A DNA stretch of 64,000 bases from Desulfovibrio oxyclinae DSM 11498 (lineage in GTDB: Bacteria; Desulfobacterota; Desulfovibrionia; Desulfovibrionales; Desulfovibrionaceae). Every line of letters begins with the position of its first letter. Positions within the stretch are counted from its first letter, which is position 1. The notes beneath the pieces were generated by a model that ran no database searches, was not told the DNA's origin, and saw only the letters and a list, made by a program, of their open reading frames with translations. The stretch spans positions 344,988 through 408,987 of the forward strand of contig NZ_AQXE01000001.1 of the NCBI RefSeq assembly GCF_000375485.1. Reading direction: 5' to 3'. Shown here piece by piece: positions 37,478-45,635 of this stretch. The translations under genes were made by a program, and so were the position numbers.

Positions 37478-37492
37478 ATTGGTCCAACCAAT
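37478..37492. promoter_or_regulatory. FadR-type operator palindrome O1
   Basis: ATTGGT-CCA-ACCAAT is a perfect palindrome with 6-bp arms, directly against the regulator start codon. It contains the TGGT...ACCA core typical of FadR/LldR-type sites and overlaps the place of the ribosome binding site, so binding would also block translation initiation. Autoregulation is inferred. Confidence 0.65.
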
Positions 37493-37498
37493 TTAAAG

Positions 37499-37513
37499 TT
37501 TGGCAGTACCAAT
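37499..37513. promoter_or_regulatory. FadR-type operator palindrome O2 (imperfect)
   Basis: TTTGGCAGTACCAAT matches O1 at both outer arms (TTGG and CCAAT). Its centre lies 21 bp from that of O1, two helical turns, so two dimers could bind on the same face. Confidence 0.5.
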
Positions 37514-37617
37514 ACTGTAGGACGTTTCTCATCGCAACCCCTTTTTTCATGGGCCATGGTTGCGTAGAGTGGAAAAAAAGGTGATATAGCGCAGGATACT
37601 TGCCATGGGAGGATGTC

Positions 37618-38187
37618 ATGCATGAAACCAGTCTGGGCGGAACGCTCAGGGATTACCTGACTGGCGAAGAGATCGAGGAGACCACCTACGAGGAATTCCG
37701 TCAGGCGCTGGCCAAGCTGCTGGTGGAGGAAAAGGGATACCCGAAGGACCGGCTCAGGGCCAAGGTCAATCTCGAATATGTCATTGATGGTGAGAAGTAT
37801 GACCGCCCTATTGATCTGGTGGTCTACGACGAGGACGACAACCCGATTTTCGTGATCATCTTCTGTTCGGGCGACATTGGAAGCTATGAGCGGGAAACCG
37901 TATGCGCCGCGAGGCTCATCGGCGAGATGCCCGCTCCGAACGCATTGGTCACGGACACCATGGACGCCTCTCTGATGGATGTGAAAACTGGCGACTGCAT
38001 TGCTGGCGGCATGCAGGCGGTTCCTTCATGGGAGGAATTGAAGAAGATGGCCGCCGAAGCGGAACGCACCGCGCTTACCGAGGAGCAGCGGGAGCGTCAG
38101 ACCCGCATTTTCCATACATACAATGGATTCCTCTTTGGCAGCTGCTGTAGTGAATCCTGTCCGGCACCTAAGAAGTCCGGGGACTAG
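37618..38187 (+). CDS. HsdR_N-type nuclease-fold protein, catalytic residues replaced
   Basis: The 189-residue protein matches the type I restriction HsdR N-terminal domain (HSDR_N_2): TYEEFRQALAKLLVEEKGYP, VIDGEKYDRPIDLVVYDEDD and then NPIFVIIFCSG. In active members the last strand reads close to LIECKAP; here Glu and Lys are replaced by Phe and Ser, so cleavage is unlikely. It has no helicase or methylase partner. The C-terminus ends in a CCSESC cysteine cluster. GGGAGG precedes this ATG. It overlaps the end of the ferredoxin gene on the other strand by 4 bases. Confidence 0.7.
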   Translation: MHETSLGGTLRDYLTGEEIEETTYEEFRQALAKLLVEEKGYPKDRLRAKVNLEYVIDGEKYDRPIDLVVYDEDDNPIFVIIFCSGDIGSYERETVCAARLIGEMPAPNALVTDTMDASLMDVKTGDCIAGGMQAVPSWEELKKMAAEAERTALTEEQRERQTRIFHTYNGFLFGSCCSESCPAPKKSGD

Positions 38188-38393
38188 TCCTCGTCTTCGA
38201 GAAAGATGCAATCCCCGGGGCAGCAGGCTATTGCCTCCGCGATCTCGTCGCGCGTGGCTTCTTGCCTGATGAGGAATGGTCGCTCGGAATCGTCGTCCCA
38301 TCCGAATATTTCGGGGTTGAGGTCCACGCATCCGTAGCAGCCGTTGCATGCTCCGAGGTCTAGGCCGATGTCGTGTTTCTTGCTTTCGGTCAT
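38184..38393 (-). CDS. Single-cluster [4Fe-4S] ferredoxin
   Basis: The 69-residue acidic protein has CNGCYGC near residue 16 and a remote CPGDC near residue 58, the four-cysteine arrangement of a monocluster ferredoxin. It should carry electrons for an unidentified partner. It diverges from the phosphotransferase gene 50 bases away and converges with the HsdR_N-like gene. Confidence 0.85.
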   Translation of the reverse strand: MTESKKHDIGLDLGACNGCYGCVDLNPEIFGWDDDSERPFLIRQEATRDEIAEAIACCPGDCIFLEDED

Positions 38394-38443
38394 GCATCGA
38401 TAATAAGCCCGGAACGGGGCTTGGCAATGATTCGGTTAAAGAA

Positions 38444-39436
38444 ATGAGCAGAAACTCTCAGATATACGATTATCTCCAATCATCCGGATGGCTGGAAGTG
38501 TCCGGACCCGAGTCCGTGACGTTTCTCGCCGCGGGTGAATACAATGAGAATCATCTTGTGCGGTCCGCGGGCGGTGATTTGTATGTCTTTCGCATCAATC
38601 ACGGCTCACAGCTCGGTCTTGAGAATCAGGTTGGGTATGAATTCCGGGTGCTTCGCGCGGTGGAAGCGTCCGGCGTGACACCGAAACCCCTTCACGTGGA
38701 CCCGGCCGGTACGGATGTGTTTCCCAATGGCGTTCTACTCATGGAATATCTGCCGGGAGGGCCACTGGATTACGCTGAGGACTGGCAGGGGGCAGCTCAG
38801 GTCTTTTCGGCTGTCCATGCGGTGCCGGTGCCTGAAGGGCTGGTCGTGCAGGCTGACCCGGTGCGGGACATCGCCGCTGAAAGCCTTGAACTGGTGCACC
38901 GCTACCCGGATCATCCCAGAAAGCGTGAACGGGACATGATCCTGCGATACCGGGATACTGTGCTTGAATTGGCCGACGAGTCTGCGGACCTGTTCGCCTC
39001 GGATCCGTTCTGCGTTGTCAACACGGAGGTGAATTCGGGGAACTTCATAGTGGACCGGGACGGTGAAGGGGCCGGGCCCCGGGTCAAGCTCGTGGACTGG
39101 GAAAAGGCAGTGGTCTCAAGCCGTTTTCAGGATATCGGGCATTTCCTCGTGCCCACCACGACCCTCTGGAAGACAGACTTTCGTTTCGACGACGAGGGCA
39201 AGCGCGCCTTTGTGAGCGAGTATCGTCAATTCGCCGGGCTGGACATGTCCCTGAGCGACTGTCTTCGTGGGGCGGATGTCATGGAGCGGACCATCCTGCT
39301 GCGTGCCATGAGCTGGTGCTTCATGGCCTGGTACGAATACACCCGTCCGGGGAGACTGCTTAAAAACGAGTTCACCTTTGGACGCATTGAACGCTATCTG
39401 GATGAAATGGAATGTTTTTTGGCGTTGAAGGGCTGA
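38444..39436 (+). CDS. APH/choline-kinase-like phosphotransferase
   Basis: The 330-residue protein has the aminoglycoside phosphotransferase/choline kinase fold. It shows LVRSAGGDLYVFRIN in the N-lobe, the loop NTEVNSGNFIV near residue 195 in place of the usual HGDLHPGN, and LVDWEKA as the metal-binding motif. The catalytic Asp is thus replaced by Glu, while Asn and DWE remain. It lies first in an operon with a YnjBCD-like importer and may phosphorylate the imported compound. The substrate is unknown. The gene overlaps the ATPase gene by 25 bases. Confidence 0.78.
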   Translation: MSRNSQIYDYLQSSGWLEVSGPESVTFLAAGEYNENHLVRSAGGDLYVFRINHGSQLGLENQVGYEFRVLRAVEASGVTPKPLHVDPAGTDVFPNGVLLMEYLPGGPLDYAEDWQGAAQVFSAVHAVPVPEGLVVQADPVRDIAAESLELVHRYPDHPRKRERDMILRYRDTVLELADESADLFASDPFCVVNTEVNSGNFIVDRDGEGAGPRVKLVDWEKAVVSSRFQDIGHFLVPTTTLWKTDFRFDDEGKRAFVSEYRQFAGLDMSLSDCLRGADVMERTILLRAMSWCFMAWYEYTRPGRLLKNEFTFGRIERYLDEMECFLALKG

Positions 39437-40347
39437 CAAAGACTTATGAGGCGGCACCGGTGCTGGAGGATGTGACCTTCGGCATGGAAAAGGGGGAGAT
39501 GGTCTCGATCATCGGCCCGAGCGGGGCGGGCAAGACCACGCTGCTCAAGCTGGTGGCGGGGCTGGATAGGCCGACGTCCGGCAGGGTGATCTTTCAGAAT
39601 GAGCCCTCCCGGGAGAACCCGGTGATCATGGTTTTTCAGGACTATGTGCTTTTCCCATCCATGACGGTCTGCGAAAACGTGGCCTTCGGGCTTCGGGCCA
39701 GACGTCTGTCTGGGGACGAAGTCCGGCGCAGAGTCATGGAGGTGTTGGACTACTTCGGGCTTGTCTCCAAGGCCGATGCCTACCCGGAGCATCTTTCCGG
39801 TGGTCAGCGGCAGCGCGTTGCCATTGCGCGTGGGCTGGTGGTGAATCCCATGATGCTCCTGCTCGACGAGCCTTTTGCCAACCTTGACCGGAATCTCAAG
39901 CTTCAGACCGCCGAATTCATACGGGAAACACAAAGGAATTTCGGAGTGACCACATTGAGTGTCACCCATGATCTGGAGGAGGCCTTTGTCATGTCCGACC
40001 GCATCGGGCTGGTCATGGACGGGCGGCTGGTGCAGTTCGGTGAAGCTCGCGACGTCTATTTCAATCCGGTTCACGAAGATGCTGCGCGGTTTCTCGGGCC
40101 GCTCAACGTGCTTGAGGGAGAGGTGCTGACCTTGATGGGATGCGAGGGAACACAACGTCGGGCAGTACGGCCGGAATCCCTGCTTCTCCATCCGCGTGAG
40201 GACGGCGCGGGGCGGGTGCTGTGCGCGGATTTTGCCGGGCACTTCACGAAATATCTTGTCGAGGTTGGCGATACTGTTATAACCGTTTACGGTACCGATT
40301 CCGCCCTGCGCCATGGAGACAGGGTGGCAATTGAAATCATTGAATGA
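39412..40347 (+). CDS. ABC transporter ATPase, YnjD-like
   Basis: The 311-residue ATPase has Walker A GPSGAGKTTLLKL, signature LSGGQRQRVAIARGL, Walker B LLLDEPFANLD and a C-terminal extension of about 80 residues (TOBE-like) with the beginning AVRPESLLLH. This class serves importers of spermidine, thiamine or similar cationic organics. It starts within the phosphotransferase gene and is followed by a binding lipoprotein and two permeases. Confidence 0.92.
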   Translation: MFFGVEGLTKTYEAAPVLEDVTFGMEKGEMVSIIGPSGAGKTTLLKLVAGLDRPTSGRVIFQNEPSRENPVIMVFQDYVLFPSMTVCENVAFGLRARRLSGDEVRRRVMEVLDYFGLVSKADAYPEHLSGGQRQRVAIARGLVVNPMMLLLDEPFANLDRNLKLQTAEFIRETQRNFGVTTLSVTHDLEEAFVMSDRIGLVMDGRLVQFGEARDVYFNPVHEDAARFLGPLNVLEGEVLTLMGCEGTQRRAVRPESLLLHPREDGAGRVLCADFAGHFTKYLVEVGDTVITVYGTDSALRHGDRVAIEIIE

Positions 40348-40349
40348 AA

Positions 40350-40368
40350 TTTTTTTTGGGGGGGGGAG
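40350..40368 (+). repeat. T8-G9 homopolymer tract forming the ribosome binding site
   Basis: Eight T are followed directly by nine G and then AG, three bases after the ATPase stop and ending three bases before the ATG of the binding lipoprotein. The G run is the only Shine-Dalgarno candidate. Runs of this length are prone to slippage during replication, so length variants could change the spacing or strength of initiation. Confidence 0.75.
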
Positions 40369-40371
40369 TTG

Positions 40372-41592
40372 ATGGCACGGCGTCTGTTAACGGCGGTTTT
40401 CGCCGTTCTGCTTATATGCATGGCGGGGTGCGGAGGGCCCGACATCGCGGACGAGGACTGGCTGGAGAAAGATTTCTCCGCAGCCCGGGCAGCCGCGGAG
40501 GGCAGTACCGTTCGGTTTTACATGTGGGGCGGGTCGGCCCAGATAAATGAATGGGTGGATACCTATCTGGCCGGAGAAGTTCGTGAAAAGTACGGCATTA
40601 CGCTGGTGCGGGTGCCCATGGACGCTTCGGTCTTCGTCAACAAGTTGCTGACGGAGAAGGCGGCAGGACGGGAAAAGGGCACCATCGACCTGCTCTGGAT
40701 AAACGGCGAGAATTTCAAGGCATGCAGGGAAGCGGAAGCGCTCTTTGGGCCCTACGCGGAAAAACTGCCCAACTATAATCAGTACGTCGATAAGGAACTG
40801 GCCGCGTATGATTTCGGCTTTCCGGTGGATGGATACGAAACCCCCTACGGCAAGGCACAGTTCGTTTTCGAGTTTGATCCCGAGCGCGACAACGGTCGGC
40901 CCGGCAGCTTCGCCGAACTGGAGCAGTGGGTCAAAGAGCATCCCGGAAAGTTCACCTATCCCCAGCCGCCGGATTTCACCGGGTCGGCCTTCATCCGTCA
41001 GGCCTTCTACGCCGTCACGGGCGGGGTGGACCAATATCTGAAAGGCTGGGACCAGGACCTCTTTGAACGAAACGCTCCCAAGTTGTGGGAGTACCTGAAC
41101 CGCCTCGAACCCTATCTGTGGCAGGGAGGCCAGAGCTATCCCAAGGATGTCGCCGCGCTGGACACTCTTTTTGCCCGCGGTGAGGTGGACATCAACATGA
41201 GTTACCACCCGATGCATGCGCAGAACAAGATCATGGAAGGGCTGTACCCCGAGTCGGTTAGGACGTTCGTCATGAAAGAAGGGGCGATCTTCAACCTTCA
41301 TTTCAACGCGATTCCCTTCAACGCTTCGAACAAGGCCGGAGCTATGGTGGTGGCGAACTTTCTCATGAGCCCGGAAGCCCAGTTTTCCAAACTTCGTCCG
41401 GAAAACTGGGGCGATTTCCCTGGAATCGACGTGAGCCGGTTGAGTCAGGAACAGCGTGAAGCCTTTGAAAAAGTGGATCTTGGCGAGGCCACCCTCGGCG
41501 CCGAGGTGTTGAGCAATGCCGCCGTACCGGAAGTGGCGGCCGAATACGTCGAGGCACTGGAAAAGGGCTGGGAGGAGAATGTCCTGCGCTAG
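40372..41592 (+). CDS. YnjB-like ABC substrate-binding lipoprotein
   Basis: The 406-residue protein has a lipoprotein signal (about 1-19, lipobox MAGC with Cys20), then VRFYMWGGSAQINEWVD and GTIDLLWINGENF, matching the uncharacterised YnjB family. It should bind a small solute outside the cytoplasmic membrane for the two permeases downstream. The G9 tract is its ribosome binding site. The end overlaps the first permease gene by 14 bases. Confidence 0.85.
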   Translation: MARRLLTAVFAVLLICMAGCGGPDIADEDWLEKDFSAARAAAEGSTVRFYMWGGSAQINEWVDTYLAGEVREKYGITLVRVPMDASVFVNKLLTEKAAGREKGTIDLLWINGENFKACREAEALFGPYAEKLPNYNQYVDKELAAYDFGFPVDGYETPYGKAQFVFEFDPERDNGRPGSFAELEQWVKEHPGKFTYPQPPDFTGSAFIRQAFYAVTGGVDQYLKGWDQDLFERNAPKLWEYLNRLEPYLWQGGQSYPKDVAALDTLFARGEVDINMSYHPMHAQNKIMEGLYPESVRTFVMKEGAIFNLHFNAIPFNASNKAGAMVVANFLMSPEAQFSKLRPENWGDFPGIDVSRLSQEQREAFEKVDLGEATLGAEVLSNAAVPEVAAEYVEALEKGWEENVLR

Positions 41593-42457
41593 CGCCGGGG
41601 CTGGGCGAACGCTTTTCAAGCTTTCGCCGTTGCTCCTGCCGCTTATTGTGCTTTTTGCCGGAGGACTGGCGCTGGCCGCAGCCCAGTCCTTCGGTTTTTT
41701 TCTGCCTTTTCCGTATGAAGGCGGGACACTGGATGCCTACCGGAAGCTGCTGGAGCCGCATTACCTCGCCTCGGCAGGGCTGTCCTTCTTCGTGGCCCTG
41801 ACCTCAGCGGTGATTTCGGTTGCTGTCGGCGCGGTGGTCGCCTACCTGATCTGGCGGCTGCCTGACAGGTTTGAGAGGGCTGTAGTGATCTACAAGGTGC
41901 CCCTTATCCTGCCGCACATAGCCGTTGCCTTCATCGTGCTCGTTTTCTGGAGCAAGTCTGGCGTCATAAGTTCCATCGGGTATCACCTCGGACTGGTCGA
42001 GACTGTTTCCGAGTTCCCCTCAGTGCTGTTCTCCGGCAATGGCTTCGGGATGATACTGGCCTACATCTACAAGGAAATACCTTTCACAATCCTTCTGACG
42101 TACGCTGTGCTGAAGCGAATGAATCCGCAGCAGATCCAGACCGCGCGGATGCTCGGCGCCGGAGAAGGGCGTGTCTTCACCCGTATCGTCCTGCCGCACA
42201 TGGCCCGTACGCTGCACACCGCTTTCATCATACTGTTTCTATACTCCTTCGGCGCGTTCGACATCCCGTTCCTGCTCGGGGAGAGTTCGCCGGGAATGCT
42301 GTCTATCGAGGCTTATAATCTGTATTTCAGGCGAGAGCTTGCCGACCGGCCTGCGGCCATGGCGATCCTGACCTGCATGTTCCTGTTCTCTTTAGGATTC
42401 ATTTGGCTGTACACCAGAGTTGCCGCGTCCATGAAGTCGAGGGAGCGCAAGCTGTGA
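41579..42457 (+). CDS. ABC permease, YnjC-like first half
   Basis: The 292-residue protein has six predicted membrane helices and the coupling loop with RMLGAGEGRVFTRIVLPHM. It corresponds to one half of the fused YnjC permease of enterobacteria and pairs with the next gene. A strong GGAGGAG lies ahead of the ATG inside the lipoprotein gene. Its TGA overlaps the ATG of the second permease. Confidence 0.88.
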   Translation: MSCASAGAGRTLFKLSPLLLPLIVLFAGGLALAAAQSFGFFLPFPYEGGTLDAYRKLLEPHYLASAGLSFFVALTSAVISVAVGAVVAYLIWRLPDRFERAVVIYKVPLILPHIAVAFIVLVFWSKSGVISSIGYHLGLVETVSEFPSVLFSGNGFGMILAYIYKEIPFTILLTYAVLKRMNPQQIQTARMLGAGEGRVFTRIVLPHMARTLHTAFIILFLYSFGAFDIPFLLGESSPGMLSIEAYNLYFRRELADRPAAMAILTCMFLFSLGFIWLYTRVAASMKSRERKL

Positions 42458-43239
42458 TGAATCGGGTGGTCTTTCTGCTCATCGGGGTTTTTTCGCTGCT
42501 CCCGCTGGCCGTGCTGGGCGTCTACACAGTTGCTCCGGGCTGGTCCTGGCCGCAGTTGATACCGGATGAACTGTCGTACAGGGGCGCGATCTACCTCACG
42601 GACCACGCTTTGGATATCGGTTCCAAGCTGCTGTCTTCCATGGCCTACTCACTCTGCACCGTGATGCTTTCCCTGGTTCTCTGCATCATGCCCGCGCATC
42701 ATTTTGCACGCTGCCGGTTCACCGGGAAGCGGTTTCTGGAAGGGCTGCTGCTGGCGCCTGCGCTGGTCCCGTCCATGACATTCTCCATGGGGGTGCACGT
42801 CATGTTCATCCACGCGGGACTCGCCGACACGTTTCCGGGCGTGGTGCTGGTGCTGACGCTTTTCAGCTACCCCTATATGCTCAGGGCGTTGGTGGCGGGG
42901 TTTCAGGCCGTGGGGCCCGAATACGAGCAGTGCGCGGCCAATCTCGGTGCCTCGCCGCTACGTATATTCCTGAAGGTCGAACTGCCGCTGTTGATCCCTG
43001 CGGTTGTCGCCGGAGCCTCCATTGTATTTCTCGTGGCCTTTTCCGAATACTTCCTCGTTTTCCTGATCGGCGGTGGAGCCGTGGATTCGTATACCGGGTA
43101 CCTATTCCCCTTCCTCAACTCCTCAGACCGCAGCGTGGGATCTGCGCTGACGCTGCTGTTCCTTGTAGTACCCATCTCCCTGTTTTTCGTGGTTGAATAC
43201 CTGACGACTCGGGTATATCGTGGTCGCGGAATATATTAG
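42457..43239 (+). CDS. ABC permease, YnjC-like second half
   Basis: The 260-residue protein has six membrane helices and the coupling motif CAANLGASPLRIFLKVELP. With the preceding gene it forms the channel of the importer. Start and upstream stop overlap (TGATG), so translation is coupled. A PAS-LuxR regulator gene starts 12 bases later. Confidence 0.88.
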   Translation: MNRVVFLLIGVFSLLPLAVLGVYTVAPGWSWPQLIPDELSYRGAIYLTDHALDIGSKLLSSMAYSLCTVMLSLVLCIMPAHHFARCRFTGKRFLEGLLLAPALVPSMTFSMGVHVMFIHAGLADTFPGVVLVLTLFSYPYMLRALVAGFQAVGPEYEQCAANLGASPLRIFLKVELPLLIPAVVAGASIVFLVAFSEYFLVFLIGGGAVDSYTGYLFPFLNSSDRSVGSALTLLFLVVPISLFFVVEYLTTRVYRGRGIY

Positions 43240-43251
43240 CAGGAAGAATCC

Positions 43252-44460
43252 ATGACTGAAGATACCTACAATATTACACCTCTTTCAGACACTGCCGACG
43301 TTGTTCAGGCATGGAGAGACCTTGTGCTGTTCACCGATGCATCGGGGATAGTCACCTGGGTGGAAGGTGAGGGATTGGATTACCTTCCGCGCTCGGGGGA
43401 GTCGGGCATTCCCTTCTGGGAGGCTTTGGCTCTCAAGGGGCGTAATCTTGAAGAGGTGCTTGATCGCTTTCCCCCGCAGACCATTCACGAGATATCCTGT
43501 TGTGACGGCAGGAGTTTCGTGCTTCGTGTCATAGGGCTGGGCATGGAGCGGGGCGGTGGGTTTATCATCATCGCCACGGACAACCGCCCCATGGAAACGC
43601 TTTACGAAAGTTACGAAGAGCGTCTTGAGGACAATATTTCGGCCTGGTCCGATTCCATCACGCTCTTTAACGCCCTGTTTGAAACCGCCAAGGATGCGAC
43701 ATTTCTCATAGACGAGCAGGGGGTTATCCTCGCTGCCAACGCCGCTGCCGCGGATCAGCACGGTGCGGGAGAGCGCAGCTTGACCGGTCGCGACTGTCTT
43801 GATCTGGTTGGCAACCGGTACCGCTCGGACCTGAAGCAGGCCATGCAGAACGTCAAGGCGCGTCAGGTATGGACCGAGAAACTCGCGGGAGTGGATGGCG
43901 ATGGAGACAGCTTTCCGGCCGAGGCTATCCTGCGAAAAGTTCAGTTTTCCGATTACAGCCTGTACCAGCTCATTCTGCATGATCTCTCCAAACAGATGGA
44001 GTTGCGGGAGGACCTGCGCGACAAGGAAGCCGAAATTGAAAAAATGGGCATTGCACTGCGTCAGGTCATACGCAGTGTGGAAGAAGAGCGGCAGGAACTG
44101 CGCGATCAGATCACCAGTCAGGTCAAGAAGCAGGTACTGCCAGCGCTGGAGCGAATCGCCCGGGAAAAGGCCCCGGAAATACGAGAAGGCTATAGATCCG
44201 TTATCGAAGAGCAACTCGTGGACATGACAGGCGATAGTTCAGGCGAACTCGACGCCGAACTGCTGCGATTGTCTCCACGCGAGATGGAAGTCTGCCAGCT
44301 TGTGCAGATTGGTAAAAGCGGTAAGGAAATCGCTGAGTTGCTTAATATGTCCTTTGAGACCGTCCAGACCCATCGCAAGAACATTCGCCGCAAGCTCGGC
44401 CTTCGCGGAAGCCGCACGACCCTCTCCGGATACCTCCGTCACAAGCCCTCCCTGATGTAA
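43252..44460 (+). CDS. PAS-domain LuxR-type transcriptional regulator
   Basis: The 402-residue protein has a divergent N-terminal sensory region (about 15-115) and a PAS domain (about 140-250, LFETAKDATFLIDEQGVILAAN). A coiled coil (about 255-310) leads to a C-terminal LuxR helix-turn-helix (about 335-395) with LSPREMEVCQLVQIGKSGKE and MSFETVQTHRKNIRRKLGL. No receiver domain is present, so it senses a small molecule or redox cue directly. It ends the importer operon and stands directly before a 306-base regulatory region and a second importer, either of which it could control. Confidence 0.88.
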   Translation: MTEDTYNITPLSDTADVVQAWRDLVLFTDASGIVTWVEGEGLDYLPRSGESGIPFWEALALKGRNLEEVLDRFPPQTIHEISCCDGRSFVLRVIGLGMERGGGFIIIATDNRPMETLYESYEERLEDNISAWSDSITLFNALFETAKDATFLIDEQGVILAANAAAADQHGAGERSLTGRDCLDLVGNRYRSDLKQAMQNVKARQVWTEKLAGVDGDGDSFPAEAILRKVQFSDYSLYQLILHDLSKQMELREDLRDKEAEIEKMGIALRQVIRSVEEERQELRDQITSQVKKQVLPALERIAREKAPEIREGYRSVIEEQLVDMTGDSSGELDAELLRLSPREMEVCQLVQIGKSGKEIAELLNMSFETVQTHRKNIRRKLGLRGSRTTLSGYLRHKPSLM

Positions 44461-44766
44461 AAATCGGGTATACCCGACTCCCCGACGTATCCCCCTAGTA
44501 CCCCCTTGTGGGTCGCCGCAAATACTGCTCTTTTGTTTACGCATCGGGCGTAGGGTCCGTTCTGCAGAAATAGGCAGTGAAAAAACGCCCGTAATGCAGA
44601 ATTTGATGTTTGGAAAGATGCTTTGAATGCATCTTTCATATGAACGGACTCTCCATGCTTCTTTCCCCAAGGGGTCATATCGTTCACCGCTGACAAAGAC
44701 TTGATTTTCAGTCCAGAGGTCATTCAAAGGTGAAAAGGGAAACCCCTTAAATAATCCGGAGTTGTT
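44461..44766. promoter_or_regulatory. Structured 306-base intergenic region before amino acid importer
   Basis: No convincing gene lies here. It holds a 14-bp perfect palindrome (44464-44477, core GGGTATACCC), two direct repeats of the form GTA(T)CCCCCT spaced 11 bp apart (44487-44508), an inverted repeat AAAGATGC/GCATCTTT with a 7-base loop (44614-44636), and a short hairpin AAGGG/CCCTT just before the ribosome binding site. The repeats could be sites for the LuxR-type protein encoded next door. A 17-codon open frame at 44640-44693 lacks a ribosome binding site. Confidence 0.5.
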
Positions 44767-45552
44767 ATGAAGTATCGTCTTCGCTTTCTGGCCGCTATGC
44801 TGGCCTCTCTTTTTGTACTCTCTCTTGTTGGCTGTTCCGAAGAAAAGGTTGATTCCCTGAGCCGCGTCGAAAAGGCGGGTGAGGTGAGCTTTGCCATGAG
44901 CGGCGGATATCCCCCGTTCAACTTCTACAATACCGAAAATCAGCTTGTCGGATTTGACGTGGACGTGGCCAAGGAAGTCGCCAAGCGCATGGGCGTGGAG
45001 CTCAACCCAGTGACCACCGAATGGAGCGGCATCATCGAAGGCCTGCGCTCCGGCGCCTATGACGGCATCCTGGGTAGTATGGCGGTTACCCCCGAACGAC
45101 AGAAGGTCGTGAATTTTTCCGATCCTTACTATTACTCCGGCGCGCAGCTGGTGGTTAAGGAAGGATCCCCGTTTGAATCTGCCGAAGATATCAAGGGCAA
45201 GATCGTCGGTGTCGTGACCGGCACCACCTTCGCGAATGACGCTGAGAAACTCGGTGCAGGCGAAGTGAAGCTGTACAAGGACGACACTCAGACCCTGACC
45301 GAATTGGCCAGCGGCGTTGTTGATGCCGTCATCACCGACCGCGTGGTGGGCGTCAATGCCATGAACTCCGGCAAATTCGACATTGAACTGCTGGGCGCTC
45401 CGCTTCGCAGCGAAGACATTGCCGTGGCATTCAAGAAGGAAGACGACACGCTGCTGAAGAAGGTCAACGAAGTTCTCGCCGAGATGCATGAGGACGGCAC
45501 CCTGACGCACTTCAGCCGCAAGTGGCTCAACACCGACATCACCACCAAGTAG
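44767..45552 (+). CDS. Polar amino acid ABC transporter, binding lipoprotein
   Basis: The 261-residue protein has a lipobox (LVGC, Cys23) and the SBP_bac_3 fold: VSFAMSGGYPPFNFY, GFDVDVAKEVAKRMG and VTPERQKVVNFSDPYY. It delivers a polar amino acid to the permease and ATPase that follow. Because the next genes make N-epsilon-acetyl-beta-lysine from lysine, lysine is a reasonable guess for the substrate. GGAG precedes the ATG. Confidence 0.93.
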   Translation: MKYRLRFLAAMLASLFVLSLVGCSEEKVDSLSRVEKAGEVSFAMSGGYPPFNFYNTENQLVGFDVDVAKEVAKRMGVELNPVTTEWSGIIEGLRSGAYDGILGSMAVTPERQKVVNFSDPYYYSGAQLVVKEGSPFESAEDIKGKIVGVVTGTTFANDAEKLGAGEVKLYKDDTQTLTELASGVVDAVITDRVVGVNAMNSGKFDIELLGAPLRSEDIAVAFKKEDDTLLKKVNEVLAEMHEDGTLTHFSRKWLNTDITTK

Positions 45553-45578
45553 TTCCGACCTCTTTACGACGATATGCG

Positions 45579-45602
45579 CGGGTGCGGCTACGGCCGCACC
45601 CG
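45579..45602 (+). other. Intercistronic hairpin with UNCG tetraloop
   Basis: A perfect 10-bp stem CGGGTGCGGC/GCCGCACCCG encloses the loop TACG, an extra-stable C(UACG)G tetraloop. It lies 27 bases after the binding lipoprotein stop and 33 bases before the permease. No T-run follows, so it more likely protects the upstream message end than terminates. Confidence 0.7.
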
Positions 45603-45635
45603 ACTCACACTACCTGACACACACGGATAACAACC

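Noticed and set aside
44640..44693. A 17-codon reading frame that might be a leader peptide before the second amino acid importer
   Set aside because: No ribosome binding site and no run of a regulatory codon. The nearby inverted repeat lacks a T-run, so attenuation is not supported.
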